Made by a program: the position numbers and the translations under genes. This document shows positions 12,501 to 21,868 of a DNA stretch of 64,000 nucleotides, piece by piece; within the stretch, counting starts at the first letter, position 1; each line of letters opens with the position of its first letter. This DNA is from Hyalella azteca (taxonomy: Eukaryota > Arthropoda > Malacostraca > Amphipoda > Hyalellidae). Where the stretch lies: the NCBI RefSeq assembly GCF_000764305.2, contig NW_025938169.1, positions 40,603-104,602 on the forward strand. Reading direction: 5' to 3'. The notes under the pieces are model-generated. The model worked only from the letters and a program-made list of their open reading frames with translations, had not been told where the DNA came from and did not search any database.

Positions 12501-15500
12501 ATTTAATAGTCTTATCTGTTAGAAATATCAATATAAATATTTAATAGTCTTATCTGTTCAAAATATCAATATAAATATTTAATAGTCTTATCTGTTTAAA
12601 ATATCAATATAAATATTTAATAGTCTTATCTATTCAATATATCAATATAAATATTTAATAGTCTTATCTGTTCAATATATCAATATAAATATTTAATAGT
12701 CTTGTTTGCAGAAACATTTTAAATTCATTATAATTATTAACTTGACTCAACTGTAGAAATATGGCTTTATTTTCACTGTAATACTTATGCAAATTATTTT
12801 ATATCAAAGAAAATGTCAAGTAAATTGATCATATTTTCATAAAAATATTTTGGACAAGTTCCATCATCGTTTTTAAGCTCTAAATGAATATGCAACTTAA
12901 GAATACTAATGATCTTTCTACTTTTCATTATTTAAAAATAATTTATACACTTGTGTCTGTACCACAACAAAAGCATGACGCGGTTATACTGCAAACTTTT
13001 TGTTCATAATAAATGAATACACAAATACAAACATTTAAATAATTGAATTTAGTCGCTTAAAAGAAATTCTGGCAAGAAAGTTTTTCTGGTTGCAAAACCC
13101 AGCAAAAAAAAATATATAAACTTGCATGGCAAGTGATTGCTTTTCAGACTACGAATGATGACAATGGAACTGAGAAGACTGGAAGTGATTAGCATCTGGC
13201 AACTATCTATGGGCTCACATCGTACCATTTATGGATGATGGAAAATGAGCAGGATTTAGGGATTATCATTTATGCTCACACCTCACCATTACAAAATGAT
13301 ACCAAATGAGCAGAACTTGTGCAGCATCAATTATGCTCACAACTCACCATTAGTGGATAATAAAAAATGAGCAGGATTTTTCCTCTTAAGCCATCTAATC
13401 TTGTTGATCTTTTCTTCTATTTCTAAAGACTTGAGGTAGTCAAACTCGGGCTCATGGCTCTGGAAGGTGCTGTACACGTTGTACTCTCCTCTCGTTGGCG
13501 AACAACCTTTTGACTGCAACCAACACGTATCATTAGAATATGCAAAATCATGAATTCCGGAACACACATGTAATAATTACAGTGATTAGTAATAGCAGGA
13601 CTTGCAAACCACATATATAATTCTCTCAATCCAATTATTCTCTAATGGGCAAATAACCTTTTATATAAAACAAAAACCTTTTAAAGAAATAATAAAAACA
13701 AATCCTTTTATATAAAACAAATACTGTAACCTTTTAAAGAAATAATAAAAAAAATAACAAATAACCTTTCAATAAAATAACCAAGAGACATCAGTTACAC
13801 ATGAAATACCATGCATTACAAAACACACATATAACAATTAAAACAATAAATAAAATAGTACATAGTATAAACTGGTAATATTTCCACCCAAAATGTCTGA
13901 CATGAAAGACAAAAAAAAACAGTGGGCCAATATATAAAATAATTTGTAAAGAAACAACCTTCACTGCATTGCTTATGCACAATTTGGCTCAAAATTGTGG
14001 TAGAATTCGAGATGATGATTCCATCATCTCGAATTCTACCACAGAGGTCACTCTTGAATACAACATAATTTTTTTAATTTATCTGTTGTCATTTGAAAAG
14101 TAAACATTTGAAGATGAGAATAACATTTGAAGTGCAAGCCAGACACAAAAGAGGCAAGGAAAAATTGCATTAGCAGCCGTTTGTATTTAAATTTCAATTG
14201 TGTTAAATTTAAATGCCACATATTGTTGTTCATAGGGACCAATTGTATGGGTCATTAAGAGTGATTTCAAAATACTTGGTTCTACTTCTCATGGCTTGGA
14301 CGTAAGGATCATGGAATCACTACATTTGTATTTTCAAGCAGAAATCTTTTCTTAATAATGCATACCGGTACTTTTCATTTCCTATTGAAATTGTAAATTG
14401 GTAGGTTTTTGCGTTCTGGTATAATTTTTTATTTACTTAGGTTTTAATCTTGTTCACATGCTTCTGAGCTAGGAAATGTCTGACTGTTTGAGGCAATAGG
14501 GACATATATACTAGTGTATAACTGTATTTAAAAAAAAATGCTCCAATTGCACACCATGTGTTTTGTGTGTATCAGAAGAAGTACAGTATATTCTTGCCAG
14601 GACTAAACACTAGGCTTTTTGGTAGAGATAAAAAACATTACTCACTAAAGGATCCCGTTGAAAAATGACAACTCGACCACCCTTATCTCCAGTGGCCAAT
14701 AGATCTCCATCATGGCTGAACTCCACGCAGGAGATGACGTCCGCTGCAAATATTAATATCTTACATTATATGGTTAAATAATCTGCACATCATTGCTAGC
14801 TAATGAGCAATATCTTACTGGTCTGCATTTCATTCTACATAGATTTTTAATATATATTTCACTGCAAGATCACACCAGCTGTAAGAATCATTTTCAAGTT
14901 CTCTTAAATGACTCTTGTCACACTACCATATTTGACTTATAAGCAATATTATATTTTACTGGTCTTCATTGCATTCTCAATGTGATATCAACTTATAGGT
15001 CATATTTTATGCTTCATCACAGGAATTAAACTACATGCTACACTTTCTTTGAATAGGAACACAAATCAAAACAGATATAAATAGACTCTTGTTCTTACCA
15101 CTGAACACATGACAGAAGCATTTCTGTCTCATTATAAAATCACTAACCAAATGAATTTCTAACCAATTAACCCCTTCATCCAGGAACATGATTCAAATTC
15201 TAGGTTATTTACTGCTAAATAAATCATTACCAGTGTTTCTACATGATCATTTACCTGACAAATTACAATTATTGTGGAGTGAATGAACTCACCATCAGTT
15301 ATTTCATCATCCAATGTTCCTTTGACTTGTGAAAAGCACCACTGTGTATCTGCTCCATTCCCTGAGAAGTGATAGAACATCCAAATATTAAGAGGGAAAT
15401 TTTTTTAGTGAATAAATAATAATGAACAAATTTTGTATTGAAGAGCTTCACAAAAAGCTGAAGGTTGGAGGCAAGACTGGGTACACTTGATTTGTTCAGT

Positions 15501-18500
15501 AAACAATTGGCTGTTTAAATCAAGAATATAAAACAAGACAATGTAACCCAATTTTTTGCCATATTGACATTAAACCAATATTTATGAAATATATATCCTT
15601 GGTAGGTATAAGAAACCTTATTTTATTGGGTGGGATTCTGAATGGATGAAACTAGAACATGAAACAGGCTTTCCATATATAAATCAGACAACACTTTTTT
15701 TTTTACAAAGCAAGTTACATGGCTGGATAAACCTCAAATATATATAATTGACGTAATATAATAGATATAATAGATAAACCACCATTTCTAGAATTCTAAT
15801 CTGAACCCCTACATTGGCAACAAGATTGATGATACAATTTCAGTAATAATTAGATAAAAATAATTCATAAAGCAAATGTTGTGCAACTACAAGAATGGCA
15901 AGAAAGCTCCAGCCACCATCAGACTGTAAATTAAGGCACAACATAGTTCACGGATACCAAATTTATTGCCAAAAGACGCCAAGTTAGAGAAGGTCATCCT
16001 TACATTTTTAGTCGATATAATGAACATGGCTAATTTGGAATGATTAATGGGAATTTAGCACATGTGGGCAAAAAATACTACTAATTCAAACCAATACCAG
16101 TTCAAGTTCAAGATTTTTGAAATATATCTTGAAAAGATAAGTATCTTTGCCTTAAATGCCACACTTTACAGTTATGTGCAAAGCTGTTTGGTCCTGCTAG
16201 AAAGTTATGGTTGAATTTTAATTATAAAATACATTCTATCTATTGGAAGCTGGCAACATAAGTGCTGCAGATCGTAGTAAGTTCCATGACATTAATGTCC
16301 GCAGAAATCTTGTTTCTTTCAAAATGGCAGCAAAGCTCTACTTGTAGCTAGGAAAGCAAATATTTTTCACACCAGCTGGTAGTCTTTTAGCTTCACCAAG
16401 AAATGATCCAGATAGCAGACCAGACTGTTGAGTAGTGTTCATTAGGTTTAGATTTAGGTGTTATTTTAAGCTTTCTTTCAATATTTGATCCATCTTAACC
16501 TCAAATTGGCATCCATGTTTAGCTAAGGGTTCAATCACAAACAATTGATCAATACTACAAGGATCTGTATCTTTGTCACCTGCATTGATTGTAATACCAT
16601 CTAAGTTCAAATCAATAATTTCCGATAAGCAATATCAATTGTGAATTGCAATCTATGGAAAAATGTTGTTGTGGCCATTTGTCTGCCACAATCATATCTT
16701 GCATCTTAGATGTGAAGAATTGGTATTCGGGATGCCTGTCAGAGACCACAAGTATCCTACTTTGAATGCACTATCATGATCCTTTTCCTCATGAACATAG
16801 CCTCCAACATTTCTAGACTAACATTATCAGCCACAAGCCACCATACAAATCACATCTATTGAAATAGATCAACTAGCCCACAGGAAAATAGCCTGCAATA
16901 GTATGGCCAAGCATCATTCTGACAATGATCAAAAAAAATTCTACACCACTCAGAGAGAGCAGGCCAGAGACTTGCAGTGAATATGATGCCCACCACCAAC
17001 CCGTCCATATCCAGCCCATGCATCGAATCAGCCCACAGTCAAACAGTCACTCATTGAAGGATGAGAGATTTAGGAGCAGAACTATTTATCTGAAACATAT
17101 CCTTAGGTGCTGTGAACTAAGTTACGTAATTTAATACTGTCCCAGGAGTCACATGTGAAATGCGGTCTGGTGGTGCACAACAGATTTCATTCAGTTTCCT
17201 CAAGCTAGGCTGATTGATGGCAGTCCATTGTTGGCTGGTTACAGTTGGAGCTTACGAAGAGATAAATTTAGATTCTTTCATGGCAGATATGGCACATCAT
17301 AATTGCAGTGAACATATGATGGGTGATGATGTCTGACACCATGTTTAGCTAATGTCAAATTCAATTTCACAATAAATAGACTTGATCCACAATGAGATTA
17401 AAATGATGCAAAGTTGTTTCGAAATTTAAACACAACTTTATACGCATCCAGATATGAATTTTATCATGTTTTTGCTCAATTTTGTTGATATTGTCTAGTT
17501 AACTTAACTTCAGATTCTGAAGGATTTTGTCTCTCCAGTTTTTGAATGTCTCATGTCTTTTAAAAAATGATGGTTGTTTAGAAGTGGCAATTATTTTATT
17601 ATAAATATCATAGAGCATTTAGGCATGTGCCATGTGTATTAAAATTTAATAGTGGCGACGCTTTCAGAAACTTAATCCACATATTCATTTAAGAGTATTT
17701 AAAAGTCATAATTTATAATTTGATACATGAACAAAATAGATAGATAATTAATTTTATAGATAGATAAATATTGGGCAAAAAATTAATGGTAGATTAATAA
17801 AACAAGAAATATTATTTAAAACAGTTTCATAATTTATAGCACCAGAACCTAAGCAAGTGAACAAGTGCCTATGAGGTATTTGTGATGTTAATGATCAACA
17901 TTGGCTGAGGTTATATTGACCAATCAGCGGCACTGTAGCTGAACAAGCAAATGCTTTTTGTGGCTACCCAATGCTCGGGTCAGTCTGACGGCTTTGGCAC
18001 GTATTTCCACAGCTGCAGCTGGTACAAATAAGCAATGTGGAAATGAAGGCAGAATCATCCATACATCTCAAATTAAACGACAATGAATGGATTTGTAAGT
18101 ATTTTATGAATCCCATTTATTTACAAGAATGGAAATGTCCCTACTATTCAAGAATCTGTTCTTGAATACAGTTGTGAAAACTTAAGTTCTATAGTCAATG
18201 GAGTCTTTGTAACTACAAAATACTTCAATTTAAAATATTTAGACAAGTGAAAAGATTGAAGGAGTTGTAAGAAAAAATTAGTTTTTTTGGTATAAGGTCC
18301 AAATATATTTCAAACTTTCATCAGAAGTTATGCAAATGTTAGTCAAGTTGAACTGAATATGCAGTATATTAAAGGCTGTAACACTACAATGTTCATTCAA
18401 GTTCATTACTGCAACAAACAAAGAGATTGAAAATGAGAGAGCCTGAAAATGAGTGGTAGATGAGGTTTCTTGAATTTGCTCTGCTCACTTAGTTTATAAT

Positions 18501-19940
18501 AAAACAATCAAAATTTATGATTGAATTCACCAGAAATCTTTTTAATATGTGATAGTTAACAGCTTGGCAAGTGTTTATTGAAATGCACAAGATATCATAT
18601 TGGCAACTGGAATCTGGATAAAACTCAGTTGCACGCATGCTTTCATTACATAAGCAGCAATGTGATTTGTCTCCCTCAAATCACTTTTGTGGTGTGCATC
18701 ATGTTGACTCTAATTGGTGGCATGATTTGTCATTAATTCATGGATGTTAATTTGTTATGTTTCACTAAAAGACAAATTGCTAATGAACTTTTATTTAGTC
18801 ATTGAAATCCTAAAGTGTTGTAACCTTCATTCTTGATTCTTTCAAGTGCAAATTTAATCCCTACTATTTTTATCCTTTGAATTTTAACTAAAATTTTTGG
18901 ACAGAAACTGTGGCAGAGGGCATTTGGGTCAATAATTATATACTACAAACCATCATTTTTAGAATTACATCCTGCCCCACAGCCACAAGCCCTATGATTT
19001 TAGATAAACCTACAATATAATTGCAGTTAGGATACATATGCAATTAAAAAAGTTTTTTGTTCAAACAAACACATTGTTATTTTTTTAGGATTTAGCCTAC
19101 TTTTCAAACTGGAACTGATATTTGGCTATTCCTATTCTATTTTGACAGCTGATCCATATTTGGGCAAAAATTTCCAAAAATTGGGGGCAAAAGGTACCAT
19201 TTCTTGAGTTTTTTCATGAAAGAAATAAGGCAAGGGTCGTACAAATAAGTGAAATTACCACAAGTATGAAAGTTTCTCTCCTCTATGGGTGGCTCTGGCC
19301 CAATTTTCCAGAGTGACAATAAAAAATTTATCACTAAAGTTGCATTGATCATTACTTGTTGGAATATGTATCATTACTAAAAAGTATAGAGTGGAGTAAC
19401 ATTGTTGCTAATTTATAATCAAAGTGGAAGCCAAACAACATTCAGCAAAGGAAGACTTTCTGATAACAAGAAAAAGTGTTAAACTAAGCCTACTGTTAAA
19501 GTGTTAAACTAGGCCTACTGTCAGTGTCAGTCTGTCAGATGCCAGTTAGTGATAGAAAATCTATGCCGTTCAGCATTATTGATACTGTTAGTAATGTTTT
19601 AGTCATTTGAAATACAAGGGGGGGAGTAAATGGTAGACAAGTGAGACAACAATGACAGCGAGTGTGAAGGAACTAGGTCGAATGATAACAACTGACAGGT
19701 AAACACTCATGTTTAGCCGCTTTTGCGGGTCCAGCCAAAAGTAATTCGATACCTTTACTTAGCCTAATAGAAATACCTCATCCTAGAGCAAATTGTCAAC
19801 TCAGCCATGCATACCTAATAGTTGACTATATGACGGATAAACTGCCGGAAATATAAATGCTGCCCAAGGCCGGTCACGTTTTGTAAGGTCAACCATATTT
19901 AAACATTAGACGATTAGAGAGCTATAAACTCACCGGCCAT
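6589..19940 (-). CDS. PPP2R2A: PP2A regulatory subunit B, B55 family (twins/PPP2R2)
   Basis: B55 is the seven-bladed WD40 beta-propeller subunit that targets PP2A to phosphosubstrates in mitotic exit and signalling; it works in the cytosol and nucleus. Coding exons (minus strand): 19934-19940, 15293-15361, 14646-14743, 13348-13513, 12365-12477, 11533-11703, 10827-10998, 9902-10071, 7336-7551, 6589-6744. All junctions are GT-AG and phases agree. The total is 445 aa, against about 447 in animals. Conserved family blocks include [72 protein letters not shown] and LHTAWHP. The protein ends FQDKQ, where relatives usually have FQDK plus two residues. The start codon sits in a 7-nt coding exon (ATGGCCG). 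Introns hold splice-junction repeats, a Penelope relic and a 46-bp hairpin. Which vertebrate paralogue is nearest was not resolved. Confidence 0.96.
6981..7360 (-). repeat. 93-bp repeat duplicating B55 exon 9 end and its 5' splice site
   Basis: The last bases of exon 9 (coding [10 protein letters not shown]) plus the donor AAAA-GTAGGTGT and following intron bases are repeated four more times. Copies start at 6981, 7074, 7167 and 7259, with the true exon copy at 7351. Spacing is 93 bp, or 31 codons, except that two copies have a one-base deletion (92 bp). Four of the five copies keep the GTAGGT donor; the most distal has lost it. The exon frame runs through the first duplicate before the one-base deletion closes it. 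Confidence 0.93.
7772..8436 (-). mobile_element. Penelope-like element relic with GIY-YIG domain
   Basis: An open frame at 8000-8356 (minus) encodes a GIY-YIG-type domain, including [18 protein letters not shown] and a C-terminal KQKPSLN. This is the endonuclease arrangement of Penelope-like retroelements. It is flanked by 81-bp inverted arms (7772-7852 and 8356-8436) that match with a single visible mismatch. The reverse transcriptase is absent, so this is a 5'-truncated copy in the B55 intron between exons 8 and 9. A second relic of the family lies at about 24690-25110. Confidence 0.8.
7832..7858 (-). ncRNA. hammerhead-ribozyme-like core in the Penelope terminal arm
   Basis: On the minus strand CTGACGA is followed by GGAG-CUGGA-CUCC, which can pair as stem II, and then GAAAC. 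This matches the conserved CUGANGA ... GAAA hammerhead core. Hammerhead motifs are known in the terminal repeats of Penelope-like elements. Stems I and III were not established by eye. The matching site in the other arm (8356 onward) keeps stem II and GAAAC but has lost CUGANGA. Confidence 0.5.
8617..9930 (-). repeat. 28-bp array of about 45 copies seeded at the B55 exon 8 donor
   Basis: About 1.3 kb of near-identical 28-bp units (minus strand: GTGAGTGAGAACCAGCCTCT plus CGAGATCT), with some 33-bp units that include ACGTACT. Exon 8 ends in codons for ENQPLETYS directly followed by GTGAGTGAGAACC, so each unit contains the exon end and a GTGAGT donor core. The array starts at the true exon boundary (9902) and extends into the intron. 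Units are not a multiple of three. Confidence 0.93.
10716..10870 (-). repeat. 71-bp duplication of B55 exon 7 end and donor
   Basis: The stretch coding [14 protein letters not shown] with its donor (CCAAGA-GTAAGTATG) at 10827 is repeated 71 bp further into the intron, with the donor-equivalent at 10756, and a partial third copy follows. Both full copies keep the GTAAGT donor. The copies are nearly identical, so the duplication is recent. Confidence 0.9.
10985..11170 (-). repeat. 78-bp triplication of B55 exon 7 acceptor and exon start
   Basis: The 3' splice site of exon 7 (TGTGCAG then TCGTTCAATATAGT) recurs 78 and 79 bp upstream in the intron, anchored at TTGAAC positions 10991, 11069 and 11148 on the plus strand. 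The second copy has CAG changed to CAT; the third keeps CAG. Acceptor-side duplication at the same exon whose donor side is also duplicated. Confidence 0.85.
11820..12215. repeat. possible nonautonomous transposon with imperfect inverted ends
   Basis: The left end (GTTCGTACCGGT at 11820) and right end (ACCAGTACGAAC near 12212) are inverted copies, followed internally by TTTTCCATGAC-like strings in both orientations. A similar TGACTTTTCAGGTTTGGAAA fragment lies near 57900. No clear target duplication was fixed, so the class is uncertain. Confidence 0.4.
12471..12710 (-). repeat. 38-bp array copying the B55 exon 5 acceptor, 7 sites
   Basis: On the minus strand exon 5 begins ATAAGACTATTAAG after TTGAACAG. 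The block GTCTTATCTG (plus) recurs at exactly 38-bp steps: 12471, 12509, 12547, 12585, 12623, 12661 and 12699, the last two diverging. Most units therefore contain ...CAG followed by ATAAGACTATTAA, a copy of the 3' splice site with the first exon bases. Confidence 0.92.
13996..14043. repeat. perfect 22-bp-arm hairpin in a B55 intron
   Basis: Arms GTGGTAGAATTCGAGATGATG (13997-14017) and its exact reverse complement (14022-14042) flank a 4-nt loop, ATTC; the pairing extends one more base on each side. No mismatch is visible. It lies in the intron between exons 3 and 4 and is not part of a larger element that I can see. Confidence 0.85.
15362..19933 (-). other. B55 intron 1 (4.6 kb), no further gene recognised
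   Basis: AT-rich sequence between the 7-nt first coding exon and exon 2. The open frame at 16925-17134 has no recognisable domain. The stretch at 19120-19330 resembles one in the mS25 intron near 48000-48190. No junction repeats occur at either end of this intron. Confidence 0.6.
19120..19330. repeat. ancient dispersed repeat, copy in B55 intron 1
   Basis: Shares a diffuse collinear similarity with about 47990-48190: TTTCCAAAAATTG, then an AAGAAATAA-GCAAG segment, then GGGTGGCT-CTG-CCAATTTTCC. Divergence is high. It may be an old transposable element family; ends were not found. Confidence 0.4.
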
Positions 19941-20102
19941 CGCACTCGCTCATGCAACACCATTCACGTCTTAAATTGTTGTTGATAAATTCTAAGCAAT
20001 CAATGACCGTAACCATTGATGATATTCATCGACACTACCCAAAACCGCAGAAAATACATAAAATTTCCGATGTTATGGCGGACTCTGCATTCACACTTTT
20101 TA

Positions 20103-20110
20103 TGACGTCA
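20103..20110. promoter_or_regulatory. CRE-like palindrome upstream of the B55 start
   Basis: A perfect TGACGTCA lies 163 bp upstream of the B55 start codon, in the expected promoter/5' UTR zone. CREB/ATF factors bind this sequence; function here is inferred from position only. TGACGTCA also occurs in non-promoter places in this window, so chance is possible. Confidence 0.3.
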
Positions 20111-20687
20111 CTACTCATAACATGGGAATCTTGGGAAAACAAGTGACACACAATTTGCGCGCCAAACATGTAGATCACGAATTAAACACTTTACAACTTC
20201 GCGGGAAAAATGTATTGTTCAAAATTTACTCGTTCTTACTAGCATTAAAAACAATAAACCATTTTTCAAGTTGAATAAATGCATTTTATTTTTAATTTTG
20301 AAAACCAAATCCGATAACTAGGTATCCTAGTTCTTCGGCAACAGACCAATGGCATATTTCTTCAGTGCCCACACTTCAGTTCTTTATAATATATCTAAAT
20401 CAGATACAGAGGCTGTGCACCCATCACTACGATGTCTGATTCGTTTCCTCGTAGCTAACTTAAAGTTTTCTTAACAGATGCAGAGGTTCTGAAGCTCTGC
20501 TGCTGGACCGAAGAACTTGCTTCGTAATGTCAGTCCAAATCGCTGGATCGAAACATCCTTACAGGATTCTGTACGACAGCGCGTCATGACACATTTCTGC
20601 GACTCACAAAGGAACATAAATTACTAATGCTAATAATCCTAACTTGGTGGTATCATGCATGAATTATCACTTATGTCCTAATAATTT

Positions 20688-20920
20688 TGAGCAGGGTGGC
20701 CCAGTGGTTACAGTTCAGGAGTATCAGGATTGGTGCAGAGAGGTGCGGGTTCGATCCCAGCTCTGTGCGCCAGTTTACGGTCAGAATCGGCGAGGAGGCC
20801 GGGCGGTTAAGCACAGAACATTTGAAGCAGGGAGTAGCGAGTTCGAGACCGCAACAAGCTGTGAATGTTCTGCGATGTTGAGAATCGGCGACACGCTTAC
20901 GGTCTAAGGAACGCTGAAAC
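20688..20920 (+). mobile_element. tRNA-derived SINE, apparently with two tRNA-like heads
   Basis: Box A-like TGGCCCAGTGGTTA (20697-20710) and box B-like GGTTCGATCCC (20748-20758) are spaced as in an RNA polymerase III promoter. A second pair follows: GGCCGGGCGGTTAAG near 20797 and GCGAGTTCGAGACC near 20837. A non-tRNA body follows (CTGCGATGTTGAGAATCGGC). A diverged body-like fragment recurs near 46770. The tRNA-like parts are too irregular for a functional tRNA gene. Confidence 0.7.
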
Positions 20921-21548
20921 CGCTATAGGGTTATTATCTGAGATCAAACCTTGGAACCTCAAAATTGGAATGATACTCATAAACCGCGATTCCAGACAGC
21001 AACCTCAAGCGAAACAGGAATGGTGGTATCGTGGTGCATCTTTCAAGTTCAGCGAGTCAGGTAACCAAACACCAAATGTAGGCAACTATGCAAATGTTTT
21101 AACACGGCAGCTATTAAGATAAGCTATTATATGAGTCCAAATTTTAAATGCATTTTAATGCACCAGTAGCATAAATAAGTATTGCTCGCGGTAGAAACTT
21201 CCCGAGTTTTGATATCCACCCACTAATGATTGAAATTCTAACATTCAATAAGAATTTTTCCGTATAATTTTCTATCGTTAGATTCATTGACGCAACAGGG
21301 ATACAGATACATTCTATGCAAGCATTTATATGACTTTATTACATACGACGGAAACTGACTAACGGTTATTAACCAATAAAATCTATAAACTTGATTGGCC
21401 GGCATCACCTCATCACAAACTGTCAATTAAATCGCAATAGTAAACTTAATAAATCAGCACTGTCCCGCCCTGCTTGGTTATTAATTAAGTAAATAACTAA
21501 TTTAAGTTTAATTTAAAACACACGGCCTGAGTTGAAATTTGATTTTTT
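20921..21548. other. intergenic stretch between B55 and AFMID, nothing recognised
   Basis: AT-rich unique sequence with no convincing gene, RNA or tandem repeat. It could include the AFMID 3' UTR downstream of the array at 21560-21868. Confidence 0.5.
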
Positions 21549-21559
21549 TTGTTCAAGTC

Positions 21560-21868
21560 CTCCCTCATAAATTCGAGGAGGTATTGGAGGAACACTCCCT
21601 CACCAACTCAAGGAGGCGCAGGAGGAACACTCCCTCACGAACTGGAGGAGGCGTTGGAGGAACACTCCCTCACCAACTGGACGAGGTGCAGGAGGAACAC
21701 TCCCTCACGAACTGAACGAGGCGTTGGAGGAACACTCCCTCACGAACTCGAGGAGGTGCAGGAGGAACACTCCCTCACGAACTTGAGGAGGTGCAGGAGG
21801 AACACTCCCTCACGAACTCGAGGAGGTGCAGGAGGAAAACTCCCTCACGAACTCGAGGAGGCGTTGGA
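21560..21868 (-). repeat. 35-bp array grown from the AFMID last-exon tail, about 9 copies
   Basis: Units of 34-35 bp (minus strand: CTCCTCGAGTTCGTGAGGGA plus GTGTTCCTCCTGCA) derive from the codons for RLLEFVRE at the end of AFMID. The stop codon used by the gene (TGA at 21810-21812) lies inside the second unit, so the last ten or so residues are array-encoded. Later copies are non-coding in the gene's frame. Confidence 0.9.

Noticed and set aside
20691..20765. Functional tRNA gene
   Set aside because: Box A and box B are present but the cloverleaf is not well formed and a SINE body with a second tRNA-like unit follows.
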